Source: DATESG01 sp035270925 (lineage in GTDB: Bacteria; Bacillota_I; Bacilli_A; RFN20; CAG-826). From it: DNA of 9,874 nt. Shown here one piece after another: positions 1-7,170 of the stretch; positions within the stretch are counted from its first letter, which is position 1; each line of letters begins with the position of its first letter. The stretch covers positions 1 to 9,874 of the forward strand of contig DATESG010000056.1 of NCBI GenBank assembly GCA_035270925.1, given 5' to 3'. The position numbers were made by a program, and so were the translations under genes. Below the pieces are notes generated by a model. The model saw nothing but the letters and a program-made list of their open reading frames with translations, was not told the DNA's origin and made no database searches.

Positions 1-485
1 TGCTTAAGTAAATAATCTAATTGGGCAATCGAAAAGTTCGAAACGCCAATTGTGTTGATTTTTCCTTCATCAACGAGTTTTTCTAAGACTTGATAGATTT
101 TTAAGTTCTCCTCGTCAATTGGTCGCGGTTGATGAATAAGCACAACATCAATATAACTGGTTGCGAGTTTATGTAAACTTTCCCCAATTGCTTCTCTGAT
201 TGCGTTTTCATCCTTTACGTATAAGCCCGAGGACGGAAGTTTAGTTTGAAGATAGACACGGTGACGAAGAATCCCGGCTTTTTTGTAGCCTAAACCCAGA
301 ACTGCTTCATTACGGTAGACAATTGCCGTATCTAAAAAAGTGTAACCGGCTTTAAGGGCTGTTTCGATTTCTTTTGTCTTAAAGTTAATCTCGCCGTTCC
401 AATTATTGTCAACTTTGCCAAATGTATTTGTGCCTAATCCAATAGTCGGTAGTTCAATTCCGTTATTTAATTTCACAACTTGCAT
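1..485 (-). CDS. Aldo/keto reductase, C-terminus cut by window edge
   Basis: NAD(P)H-dependent reductase of small carbonyl compounds, cytosolic, with a TIM-barrel fold. Translating leftward from the ATG at 485 gives 161 residues with no stop before the edge. This is a little over half of the usual ~275-280, so the C-terminal NADPH-binding loops are missing from the window. The family signature is clear: LNNGIELPTIGLGT near residues 6-19, then the catalytic tetrad Asp52 (in FLDTA), Tyr57 (VYRNE), Lys82 (QTKLP) and His118 (LIHQP), plus IGVSNF at 146-151. The start is set by AGAGGTG at 492-498, 6 nt upstream of the ATG. The gene start overlaps the end of the acetyltransferase gene by 23 nt, so the two are almost certainly cotranscribed. 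The family (AKR5-like, 2,5-diketo-gluconate or methylglyoxal reductase type) is firm; the natural substrate is unknown. Confidence 0.93.
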   Translation of the reverse strand, partial: MQVVKLNNGIELPTIGLGTNTFGKVDNNWNGEINFKTKEIETALKAGYTFLDTAIVYRNEAVLGLGYKKAGILRHRVYLQTKLPSSGLYVKDENAIREAIGESLHKLATSYIDVVLIHQPRPIDEENLKIYQVLEKLVDEGKINTIGVSNFSIAQLDYLLK

Positions 486-774
486 CGCCAACACCTCTAC
501 TTGGATCAATAATATCTTGATACTCTTCCCCGTGTTCAAACATCTTGACAACATAACTACATGTTGCGAAGACTTTCTTATTGTTTGCTCTTACGTAGGC
601 AACAAAGTCTTTGAGTAGGTATCCAGCCACACCCATGCCTCTAAATTTAGGATCAACATATGTGTGATTAGCGTTTAAAACACCATCACTCAAAACCTTC
701 CAGGCCAAATAGCCCATTTCTTGTTTATTTTCATCCAGCGCGATAATCCGATCATCTTTTCTAATAAATTCCAT
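463..774 (-). CDS. Small GNAT acetyltransferase, YjdJ-like (COG2388 type)
   Basis: A 103-residue protein of the short GNAT subfamily (Acetyltransf_CG, YjdJ/At1g77540-like), which is predicted to transfer an acetyl group from acetyl-CoA to an unknown amine. Visible motifs are NHTYVDP at 36-42 (beta strand), the acetyl-CoA pyrophosphate loop RGMGVA at 45-50 followed by the helix GYLLKDFVAYV, and ATCSYV at 70-75. The last contains the cysteine typical of this subfamily. The length is normal for the family, apart from a ~12-residue tail that overlaps the start of the aldo/keto reductase gene. The ATG at 774 follows AGAGGT (about 781-787) at 6 nt spacing. It is the first gene of a leftward two-gene unit and diverges from the VanZ-like gene. 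The substrate is unknown. Confidence 0.9.
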   Translation of the reverse strand: MEFIRKDDRIIALDENKQEMGYLAWKVLSDGVLNANHTYVDPKFRGMGVAGYLLKDFVAYVRANNKKVFATCSYVVKMFEHGEEYQDIIDPSRGVGDASCEIK

Positions 775-866
775 AAAGGTACCTCTTTAATACTTAAATT
801 ATAACTAATTGTGACATTTAGCCCTAATGATAAGCGTTTAAGTTTATAATATATCTAGAGGAAGTT
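775..866. promoter_or_regulatory. Divergent intergenic promoter region
   Basis: This 92-bp spacer separates the leftward acetyltransferase gene from the rightward VanZ-like gene, so it must hold two promoters. Rightward, TATAAT at 845-850 is a perfect -10 box about 17 bp ahead of the start codon, but no good -35 hexamer is present at 16-18 bp spacing. Leftward, the complement of 798-803 also reads TATAAT, again with a poor -35. The boxes are seen in the sequence; their use is inferred. Confidence 0.45.
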
Positions 867-1358
867 ATGAAAAAAACGCGCAGTCCCTTAGCCTATGTCT
901 ATTTAAGTTTATTTATCATCACTAGCACTGCTATTATCATTTTTGCAAGTCTGTCGGGTGAAGTGTCAAGTGAGCAAAGTAGTACGCTTTTAAATATCGT
1001 TGTGAAAATTACTACAATTTTCAAAATCAATTTGTCGCAAACTCAATTAGATGGTCTCCACCTCTTTATTCGAAAGGCAATCGGTCACTTTGGAATTTTT
1101 CTACTTGATGGAGCTTTTGCCTTATTAAGCATTCACTACTGGACGGGGTTAAAAACTAGAACAAAATTTGTCGTCGCTTTGAGCAGCGGTTTATTTATTG
1201 CCGGACTATCCGAAGTCATTCAAATGCTCGCCCCCAACCGCGGACCTGCCATTGGCGATGTCATCATTGACTTCTTTGGCTTCTTTGTCGGGACCGTGAT
1301 TGTTTACTGGCTTCTTAACCTTACAAGTCAAAAGCAAAACAAAAAAATCCGTAAATGA
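867..1358 (+). CDS. VanZ-like membrane protein
   Basis: A 163-residue integral membrane protein of the VanZ family (PF04892). Predicted membrane spans lie at about 10-28, 72-90, 102-118 and 133-152, with a basic tail (KKIRK). Conserved VanZ positions are visible: Lys70 and His74 in FIRKAIGHFG, Glu116 and Gln119 in SEVIQ, Arg125 in APNRG, and the Asp-rich IGDVIIDFFG at 129-138. VanZ of enterococci lowers teicoplanin sensitivity, but most chromosomal homologues have no known role, so no resistance function is claimed. The start ATG at 867 follows AGAGGA at 857-862. It is the only rightward gene in the window and converges on the AIM24-family gene 44 bp away. Family membership is fairly sure; function is unknown. 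Confidence 0.88.
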   Translation: MKKTRSPLAYVYLSLFIITSTAIIIFASLSGEVSSEQSSTLLNIVVKITTIFKINLSQTQLDGLHLFIRKAIGHFGIFLLDGAFALLSIHYWTGLKTRTKFVVALSSGLFIAGLSEVIQMLAPNRGPAIGDVIIDFFGFFVGTVIVYWLLNLTSQKQNKKIRK

Positions 1359-1370
1359 TTATCACTTTAC
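1341..1370 (-). terminator. Putative terminator of the leftward operon
   Basis: On the minus strand, GTAAA(g)TGA pairs with TCATTTAC around a 3-nt loop (1351-1370, one bulged base). After three bases a run of seven T follows (complement of 1341-1347). It sits just downstream of the AIM24-family stop codon and overlaps the 3' end of the convergent VanZ-like gene. The stem is AT-rich and weak, so confidence is moderate. No T-run follows it on the plus strand. Confidence 0.45.
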
Positions 1371-1402
1371 CTAGAAACTCTAATTACTATATTTAACAAA
1401 TA

Positions 1403-2071
1403 CTAGCGATTTGTGGGCGGAATACGTTTTAATAATTCAAAAAATGGCGTTGATTGTAAGTACACTCTGCCCGGGCCAGTTAGGACGGTATTAAATATTC
1501 CTTCGCCACCAAAAAGCGCATTTTTAACACTGCCAACCGTTCTTACATCCATGGAAACAGTTCCTTCCATTGCTGCGACATAACCAGTTGAGACAATTAA
1601 TTGTTCGCCAGCGACTAGATCTTTAATGATGAGCGAACCATCGACTTCAATAAAGGCCAGACCTTGGCCGGTTAATTTTTGCATGATAAATCCTTCACCA
1701 CCAACTAAGCCCGCACCAAACTTTTTACGAAAGAAGACGGAAAGTTCGACACCTTTTTCTGCGGCTAAGAATGAACCCTTTTGGGCAATGAATGACATAT
1801 TGGGACTAATTTCAATTGGCAGAATACTGCCTGGAAGTGCATTAGATAGCGAAATAGTCCCGCTCGTGCCCTCGGCTTTATATTCATTAAGAAATAACGT
1901 TTCCCCAGAAAAGAGCCGGCCCATGGCTTTGCCAAAACCGCCACTGGATGTGGTCATTTTCATGTTAGCGCTCATCCAAGACATGCCACCCGCTTCCGTC
2001 ACAACACTTTCACCAGGTTCAAGTTCGAGATTTAGAACCGGTAATTGTCCACCTTCAATTGTATATTTCAT
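1403..2071 (-). CDS. AIM24 / TIGR00266 family protein
   Basis: A 222-residue soluble protein of the AIM24 family (PF01987, COG2013), which forms a beta-strand-rich barrel fold. It has no signal peptide or membrane segment. Family marks are the N-terminus MKYTIEGGQLPVL, the motif LEPGESVVTEAGGMSW at about 17-32, the Gly-rich stretch with RLFSGETLFLNEY at about 52-64, GGEGFIMQKLTG near 123-134, and GGEGIFNTVLTGPGRVYLQS near the C-terminus. Length is typical. The bacterial function is not established; the yeast namesake acts in mitochondrial membrane organisation. The ATG at 2071 has a very strong AAGGAGG (2075-2081), but only 3 nt away, which is unusually close. It lies 59 bp after the DarT-like gene and may be the last gene of the operon or have its own promoter. 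Confidence 0.92.
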   Translation of the reverse strand: MKYTIEGGQLPVLNLELEPGESVVTEAGGMSWMSANMKMTTSSGGFGKAMGRLFSGETLFLNEYKAEGTSGTISLSNALPGSILPIEISPNMSFIAQKGSFLAAEKGVELSVFFRKKFGAGLVGGEGFIMQKLTGQGLAFIEVDGSLIIKDLVAGEQLIVSTGYVAAMEGTVSMDVRTVGSVKNALFGGEGIFNTVLTGPGRVYLQSTPFFELLKRIPPTNR

Positions 2072-2083
2072 ATTCCTCCTTGT

Positions 2084-2100
2084 TATAGCTAAATGCTATA
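2084..2100 (-). repeat. Inverted repeat in the AIM24-family gene leader
   Basis: TATAGC and GCTATA (6-bp arms, 5-nt loop) lie immediately upstream of the ribosome-binding site at 2075-2081. The arms are perfect but AT-rich. It could be an operator half-site pair or a small RNA hairpin near the ribosome site, or it could be chance in AT-rich DNA. A TATACT hexamer (complement of 2118-2123) lies just upstream as a possible -10 box with a poor -35. Confidence 0.3.
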
Positions 2101-2130
2101 TGTTCACTTATTGTTTTAGTATAACTTAAG

Positions 2131-3084
2131 CTAATAAAACTTATGAGGATCAACAATACTTAAATTTGTGTAATAACTTTTATCTTTATCGTTTAGAAGT
2201 AAGAGAAACTCTATTCTTTCACTCTCGTTGATAAAAATCAGCCTATCAATATAAGTTGTGGCAAGCTTATCATAAACTAGGACCTCCGCCGTCCTGACCA
2301 TCGTTGAATGGCTGTGGTTATCATAACTAGAAAACATTGCGACATAATCATATTTTTCAAAGTGATATTGAGCAACTGTCGCTTCACTTACTTTGAGTTG
2401 ATAAAAATGTTGATCATAAATAAGATCTAGTCCACAGTTAGGGAGTGGGTAGACACGATTAACATCATCCTTAATCAGATCAAAGTTAAATCTAATCAAG
2501 ACCTTGGCTTTATTTAGCCTTTTAAGTGCGTTGTAGTAGGCGAGCATTAAATCATCCTTGGCCCGGTAATGAAGTCGCACAAAGTTATTAATGTTTTCTT
2601 TAAAGTGAATCTCACTATCTTGGCTGCTTGTTTTGCTATTGTATAAAGCCTCTAAATCTAATTCAGGGTTCTTCTTATAAACGTTCGCACGGATATAACC
2701 TTCTTTTAAACTTTCCACTAATTGATCAAGCGCGGTAATCAGATAGAACCCATCAAAGTCATAGGCCCTTAAAGTCGCTTCTAATTCGTCAAAATTAGTA
2801 ATTTTCTTGCGTGAGTCATGTTTGAACTCATTATCAAAACGACCTAGATATTTTGCGTTAAAAAGGTGTCCATCAGGTTTAATGACTTTTTTAGCATACA
2901 TGTGTGATAGTGAAAAGAGTTGCGGGTCCCCCGCTTCGTTTATCACATTAATAAAGTCACCTTTAATACCTTTAATGGTTAGGGTGATTTTATCGACGAG
3001 ATGGTAGAGTTTATACTCTTTAATTTCGGCTAAGCCTTCTTTAACTTCATTAAGGCTCAGCACATATTCAAATTTATCAATCAC
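2131..3084 (-). CDS. DarT-like ADP-ribosyltransferase-fold protein with N-terminal extension
   Basis: 317 residues with no signal peptide or membrane span. Residues ~110-317 match by eye the full DarT domain (DUF4433, PF14487), which in studied members moves ADP-ribose from NAD+ to thymidine in single-stranded DNA. Matches are FYLITALDQLVESLKEG at 113-129 (DarT: YHxTHxxNLxxIxxxG), FVRLHYRAKDDLML at 168-181 (DarT: VPFYxxxRSPML), RTAEVLVYDKL at 264-274 carrying the candidate catalytic Glu267, YIDRLIFINE at 278-287, and the end DPHKFY. Unlike the family, the YH of the first motif is YL, and the RSPML Arg aligns with Lys176. Residues 1-109 are a charged extra region I do not recognise. The start is GTG at 3084, in a GTGA overlap with the GT2 stop, with GAGG at 3091-3094. 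No DarG macrodomain gene is nearby. The domain call is fairly firm; activity and target are unknown. Confidence 0.72.
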   Translation of the reverse strand: MIDKFEYVLSLNEVKEGLAEIKEYKLYHLVDKITLTIKGIKGDFINVINEAGDPQLFSLSHMYAKKVIKPDGHLFNAKYLGRFDNEFKHDSRKKITNFDELEATLRAYDFDGFYLITALDQLVESLKEGYIRANVYKKNPELDLEALYNSKTSSQDSEIHFKENINNFVRLHYRAKDDLMLAYYNALKRLNKAKVLIRFNFDLIKDDVNRVYPLPNCGLDLIYDQHFYQLKVSEATVAQYHFEKYDYVAMFSSYDNHSHSTMVRTAEVLVYDKLATTYIDRLIFINESERIEFLLLLNDKDKSYYTNLSIVDPHKFY

Positions 3085-4514
3085 TTACGGCCTCGTCTAA
3101 CTCTTTTGTTGAGTTTTTTTTCAGTTTGTATTCTTCTTTTTTCACGCCTAATTTCTTCTTGTGTAAAGAAATCATCAACGGCCTCAATCTTACGTGTATC
3201 CTCGTGTTTGATTGGTTTCCAATCTGGCGGTGAGAATAGGGCTGCAAGTGAAATGGGAATATTCATCAAATCAAAAAATGGGAAAGTTAACATATAGAGT
3301 ATCTTGTGAAACTTTTTCGCATATATTTGGCGCCACTCCAAAATGACAACGGGAAGAATTTGAATAATTCCAATTCCCCAGAAAACGGCGATTGAAACGA
3401 GGGCATCAATTGTGATTTCGCTGGCTAAAATCGCGACACTCGCCCCACTTAAGTGAGTAAAAATCGCTAGTAAAATATAATACAGTACTTTCCAGAAAAA
3501 GGTCACAATTGCGTATGGGAAGATGTGCCAATAAAAGTCGTAATGCATAAGTTTATAATTTAACTGGGTTTGGGTGTTTTCCTGATTAGTTTTGCGTTGT
3601 TTGGCAAAGAGCATATGTTTAACAATCGAGTTATGGCGCGAGGCGAATACTTGGAGGAAGCCTTTCGCCCATCTTCTTCTTTGCCGAAACATCATATGAA
3701 AAGTTGTTGGCTGTTCATCATAAAAGATTGCCTCGGAACAATAGACGACGTTATAGCCTTTTTCGACGGCATCAATCGTAAACTCAATATCTTCGGTCAG
3801 CAGGCGCCATTTCCACCCAGTGTCCTTAATAATTTCACTAGCAAAGAGGAAACCAGTCCCCGTGACGGCACAGCTCAAATTAAGCCTTGTGCGCGGATTA
3901 TGAAGAGTCCTCAAATTTCGGTATTGATGAAAACCATATGAGGCACTAATAAAGTTTGTATCAAAGTTTTTAATATTACGGTAACTAGTGACAACTTTAT
4001 GACCAGCGACAAACGCATCATTCATCTTCGAAACATAATCGGATTTAAGTAAGTTATCCGCATCAAAGACAAAATAGCCTGCAAAACTAGTCAGTCCATA
4101 ATCTTTGTCAATATTTTTAGTCAATCGCTCTAAAGCATAACCTTTACCTATGTGTGAGGTTTGATTACGCTCATAGACAATCGCTCCATGGGCAAGCGCA
4201 ACTTCACGAGTTTTATCGCTGCAGTTATCGGCAATTACAAAGATTGTGATATTTTCACTCGGATAGTCTTGTTTTTTTATTGATTCAATCAGCCCCGCAA
4301 TTACAAGTTCTTCATTACGAGCGGCAATAAGAAAAGCATACTTATTACTCACATCTTTACTACGTGGGAATTTTTTCGGAGGGAAAAAGCCAATAATAAC
4401 AAAGAGAACTTTGTAGAGAACAAAAAAGCCTAAAAAGGCTGTCACAAAAAAATTAACGAGATTGATAATCTCAATATTCGACAAATTGTTCCAATCTAAT
4501 TTAAAAATCCACAT
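3081..4514 (-). CDS. Membrane GT2 glycosyltransferase (cellulose/hyaluronan synthase-like)
   Basis: A 477-residue processive-type family 2 glycosyltransferase, which moves sugar from a nucleotide-sugar at the inner membrane face and may extrude the product. Order: membrane span ~20-43; GT-A catalytic domain ~55-300 with FLIAARNEE at 61-69, IADNCSD at 94-100, the metal-binding DAD at 151-153, the acceptor motif TED at 240-242 and QRRRW at 278-282; then spans near 328-354, 360-393 and 405-427; then a strongly basic tail (~440-477) ending RVRRGRK. All catalytic motifs are intact. The ATG at 4514 has no recognisable ribosome-binding site, yet a TATAAT box lies 7 nt upstream. The gene follows the ABC permease by 32 nt and shares a 4-nt overlap with the DarT-like gene. 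The sugar and polymer are unknown; glycolipid or surface polysaccharide synthesis is inferred. Confidence 0.93.
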   Translation of the reverse strand: MWIFKLDWNNLSNIEIINLVNFFVTAFLGFFVLYKVLFVIIGFFPPKKFPRSKDVSNKYAFLIAARNEELVIAGLIESIKKQDYPSENITIFVIADNCSDKTREVALAHGAIVYERNQTSHIGKGYALERLTKNIDKDYGLTSFAGYFVFDADNLLKSDYVSKMNDAFVAGHKVVTSYRNIKNFDTNFISASYGFHQYRNLRTLHNPRTRLNLSCAVTGTGFLFASEIIKDTGWKWRLLTEDIEFTIDAVEKGYNVVYCSEAIFYDEQPTTFHMMFRQRRRWAKGFLQVFASRHNSIVKHMLFAKQRKTNQENTQTQLNYKLMHYDFYWHIFPYAIVTFFWKVLYYILLAIFTHLSGASVAILASEITIDALVSIAVFWGIGIIQILPVVILEWRQIYAKKFHKILYMLTFPFFDLMNIPISLAALFSPPDWKPIKHEDTRKIEAVDDFFTQEEIRREKRRIQTEKKLNKRVRRGRK

Positions 4515-4521
4515 GTTATAT

Positions 4522-4527
4522 ATTATA
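4522..4527 (-). promoter_or_regulatory. Candidate -10 box directly before GT2
   Basis: The complement of 4522-4527 is a perfect TATAAT, and only 7 nt separate it from the GT2 ATG at 4514. A start of transcription at the usual distance would fall at or next to the start codon. A weak -35 (TTAGAA, complement of 4545-4550) sits 17 bp upstream. No Shine-Dalgarno sequence is present between box and ATG. The match may be chance in AT-rich DNA. Confidence 0.35.
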
Positions 4528-4546
4528 TCTTAAAGTTCGTGATGTT

Positions 4547-5482
4547 CTAATTTTTAAGTTTCCTTTTGATCAGGCTGAGCAATTGATAAAGAATAAACAT
4601 CACGATTATTGACACACCAAGATAGGCATACATACTCGTTCTATTGAGCTCTGCGCCAAAAAGGTTGAGGGTGAATCCATAACTGTTTTTTATCTCTAAC
4701 AAGGTCGCTTCGGGAATTGTTGCGCTCAATCGTGTAAAAATGGGATTCATTAAGACCACACGGAAGAGGCCTGTGGCATGCGAACCTGGTAAGAGGTTTG
4801 CAAAATTTTGCACTCCTAGAGGCAAGATTGAGCTCGGTAAATACGCACCAATCAAAAAGCCAATCAGTGCACTATAAACACCAGTAAATGAAGCCGCGGT
4901 TGAGGTGTGTTTAAAGAAAGCCGTTAAACACATTACGAAAATGACCGCCGAGAGTGATGATAGGAGCAAAATGCCTAAGAGCTCGAAAAGATTTAAAACG
5001 CTAAAAGTTAGTCCGCTAGAAAAGAATAAGTAGAAAAGCGCAATGACCAGGAAGACGAAGGAGAGTACAAAGGTAATGATAAAAGCACTAATAAAGTAAC
5101 TGAGCGTTAAATTCACTAGCGGAACGGGTGAAGCCGTAAAGTCATCAACGATGCCCCGTTCACGATCACTAATCGCGACAAACATCGAGTTAAGCGAAAT
5201 TGTCAGCGAAGAGATCCCAATAATCCCGGCAATCATCCATGAGTTAGCAATCATGGCAATTTCCTTATTACTAACGACAACTTCACTTGGCAGCATCGCT
5301 CTAATCGTATTAATTTGGAATTCACCCATAAATAATATGTAAATAATCAGGATTAGAATTGGCGCCATCATCGAAAATACGAGTGTCGTTTTATTTTGAA
5401 AGAAGATTAAAATGTTACGTCTCGTTAAATGCCAAATGTTATAGATGTAATTATTAATAATGTGGTTCCGCTTATTTTTCAT
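4547..5482 (-). CDS. ABC-2 type exporter permease
   Basis: A 311-residue membrane subunit of a drug/lipid/polysaccharide ABC exporter (ABC-2 family, DrrB/NodJ-like). An amphipathic N-terminus is followed by six predicted spans at about 30-51 (VFSMMAPILILIIYIL), 78-100, 125-155, 165-190, 197-220 and 285-305. A cytoplasmic coupling-helix motif, DRERGIVDDF, lies near 107-116. A longer frame opens with GTG at 5494. I prefer the ATG at 5482 because AGGTGGG (5490-5496) lies 7 nt ahead of it and would overlap the GTG. The chosen start overlaps the ATPase stop by 11 nt, as expected for translationally coupled partners. It presumably pairs with that ATPase as a 2+2 complex. The substrate is unknown; glycosyltransferases on both sides suggest a glycan or glycolipid. 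Confidence 0.9.
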   Translation of the reverse strand: MKNKRNHIINNYIYNIWHLTRRNILIFFQNKTTLVFSMMAPILILIIYILFMGEFQINTIRAMLPSEVVVSNKEIAMIANSWMIAGIIGISSLTISLNSMFVAISDRERGIVDDFTASPVPLVNLTLSYFISAFIITFVLSFVFLVIALFYLFFSSGLTFSVLNLFELLGILLLSSLSAVIFVMCLTAFFKHTSTAASFTGVYSALIGFLIGAYLPSSILPLGVQNFANLLPGSHATGLFRVVLMNPIFTRLSATIPEATLLEIKNSYGFTLNLFGAELNRTSMYAYLGVSIIVMFILYQLLSLIKRKLKN

Positions 5483-6407
5483 CTTGTGGCCCACCTATTT
5501 TTTTACCAGTAACATTAAGGAACACATGATCCATGTTGCCTTTTAATATTTCAAAGTCTTGAAACTGAGATTGATACTTTTGTACTAGTTTTGCTCCAGT
5601 TAGAGCATCAGCAATTTTTACTTCATAGGCGCCACTACGATAAACGTATTCAAGCGTTTCTAACGTCAGGACGCTTTCAATCACTTCGCTTCTATCAGTG
5701 ATAAGCCTTAATATATCGGTCGTATATTTACTCTTTAATTCATCCGGAGTCCCACTTGCACTAATGATGCCTTGATCGATGATTACAACATAATCGGCTT
5801 TAGCGACTTCTTCCATATAGTGAGTGGTTAAAAATATCGTCAAATCTGTTTTAGCTTTAAGGTTATAAAGTGTCTCCCACACCGTCAGTCGTGTACTTGG
5901 ATCTAACCCCGTCGTGGGTTCATCAAGGAAGAGAATCTTCGGATTATGTAATAAAGCTCGCGCAATATCTACTTTACGTTTTTGACCTCCAGAAAGTTTG
6001 CCATAGGGCCGTTTTAAAATATCGTGGAGAGCAAGAATGTTCGTGAGCTCATCAATTTTATTTTTAGCTTCCTCTTTACTCATCGGATAAAGACTAGCTC
6101 TAGAATATAAATTTTGTAAAACGGTTAGTTCGTTATCTAATACACTCTTTTGAAAGACAATGCCGATTTTACTTTTAATTTGTTCACTGTCCTTATCAGC
6201 GTTAAGTCCATCAATATAAACTTCGCCCGCATCTTTGGCAATGATTGAGCACAAGATATTAATTGTGGTTGATTTACCAGCGCCGTTTTGCCCTAAAAAG
6301 GCAAAAAGTTCACCTTTAATGACGTGAAAGGAAATATCCTTCACGGCTTCAACTTGCTTAAAACGTTTTTTAAGGTTTTTAACTTCAATGATATTATTTG
6401 CGGACAT
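5472..6407 (-). CDS. ABC exporter ATP-binding protein
   Basis: 311 residues; the ATP-hydrolysing subunit for the permease encoded next. All nucleotide-binding motifs are intact: Walker A GQNGAGKST at 39-47, Q-loop Gln86 (VFQKS), signature LSGGQ at 138-142, Walker B ILFLDEP at 158-164, and the switch His196 in TTHYMEE. A C-terminal ~85-residue domain follows, as in DrrA/CcmA-type exporters (long form). A TTG at 6413 is also in frame, but AAGAGGA at 6414-6420 abuts it, whereas it lies 6 nt before the ATG at 6407, so the ATG is chosen. The start overlaps the upstream glycosyltransferase by 14 nt and the end overlaps the permease by 11 nt. The family is certain; the transported compound is not. 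Confidence 0.95.
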   Translation of the reverse strand: MSANNIIEVKNLKKRFKQVEAVKDISFHVIKGELFAFLGQNGAGKSTTINILCSIIAKDAGEVYIDGLNADKDSEQIKSKIGIVFQKSVLDNELTVLQNLYSRASLYPMSKEEAKNKIDELTNILALHDILKRPYGKLSGGQKRKVDIARALLHNPKILFLDEPTTGLDPSTRLTVWETLYNLKAKTDLTIFLTTHYMEEVAKADYVVIIDQGIISASGTPDELKSKYTTDILRLITDRSEVIESVLTLETLEYVYRSGAYEVKIADALTGAKLVQKYQSQFQDFEILKGNMDHVFLNVTGKKIGGPQDEK

Positions 6408-7170
6408 TTTCAATCCTCTTAAATTGCTTTTTCAGTTTTACGTAAAAATCATTGGCAACAATCTTTTCAAAGAATCCATATATATGTCTGCCTAAAAATT
6501 TACGGGCGAGATACGCCACGCGGGCGCCACGCTTTTGTTCTTTGTTATGCCATGAGCTTTGGTAGTAATGAATTCCCCGTGTGTTTTGATCTTTTTTCAT
6601 TTTTAAACTCATGTAGTTGATCGGATAAAAATAAGGTTCCGGTAAAAGCGCAATATTTTCGACCACTTTAAACTTACCATCAAATTTAACCTTATATAAA
6701 AGTCTCATCGCAGCACTAAAGGCATGAACGGAAAAGGGATTACTTAAAAACTCAATTTTCTCCTCATATACATAGCGATCAACGAGCATTTGATAAAGGG
6801 GGTGATGAGGAATACTGCCTAAGGCCGCACTTCCTGCCCAAAAGCGACTTTCATAACCAAGGAATGCATCATAAACTAATAGGTCATCAATTGGCGCAAT
6901 CAACTCAACATCGGTATCAAAATAAACGCCGCCATATTCTTTTAAGGCAATCACTCTGATGACATCAGCAGCATAAGCCCAATTCTTTTTACTTAGCGCA
7001 TAATCCACAATCGGACTACGACCAAGTCCAAAGCGTGCTTCATTCCATTCAATGAACTCAAAGTCCGGGCAAAACTTTTTCCACGAGGCAATGCACTTTA
7101 AAACACTCTCGGGCTTTTGCTGACCACCCAGCCAAATATAATGAAGAATCTTCGGGATTTTCTGTGCCAA
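6394..7170 (-). CDS. GT32-type glycosyltransferase (OCH1/capsule type)
   Basis: 258 residues, cytosolic or peripheral, of the sugar-binding DXD family (PF04488; OCH1-like, CAZy GT32). Visible are the N-terminal IPKILHYIWLGG at 5-16, the helix AYAADVIRVIALKEYGG at 65-81 and the catalytic metal-binding DTD at 85-87 in VYFDTDVEL. A late IHYYQSSWH motif is typical of bacterial capsular and repeat-unit transferases. The C-terminus is rich in Lys/Arg, fitting membrane association. The frame opens at a GTG at 7182, but AGGTGG at 7179-7184 overlaps that codon and sits 8 nt before an in-frame TTG at 7170; the TTG start is preferred. It lies right after uppP (the ribosome site touches the uppP stop) and overlaps the ATPase gene by 14 nt. 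Donor and acceptor sugars are unknown. Confidence 0.9.
   Translation of the reverse strand: MAQKIPKILHYIWLGGQQKPESVLKCIASWKKFCPDFEFIEWNEARFGLGRSPIVDYALSKKNWAYAADVIRVIALKEYGGVYFDTDVELIAPIDDLLVYDAFLGYESRFWAGSAALGSIPHHPLYQMLVDRYVYEEKIEFLSNPFSVHAFSAAMRLLYKVKFDGKFKVVENIALLPEPYFYPINYMSLKMKKDQNTRGIHYYQSSWHNKEQKRGARVAYLARKFLGRHIYGFFEKIVANDFYVKLKKQFKRIENVRK

Noticed and set aside
867..1358. Glycopeptide resistance locus because of VanZ
   Set aside because: No vanH, vanA, vanX or two-component genes are present; VanZ-like proteins are common on chromosomes with no resistance role.
1626..2129. A 167-codon plus-strand open frame
   Set aside because: It lies antisense to the well-supported AIM24-family gene, has a proline/serine-rich shadow composition and no recognisable domain.
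1403..3084. A DarTG-type toxin-antitoxin pair made of the DarT-like gene and its neighbour
   Set aside because: The downstream protein is a clear AIM24/TIGR00266 protein (LEPGESVVTEAGG, FNTVLTGPGR) with no macrodomain motifs, and the upstream one is a membrane glycosyltransferase.
3570..3941. A 123-codon plus-strand open frame
   Set aside because: It is antisense to the catalytic domain of the GT2 gene, whose motifs are all intact; no ribosome site or family resemblance.
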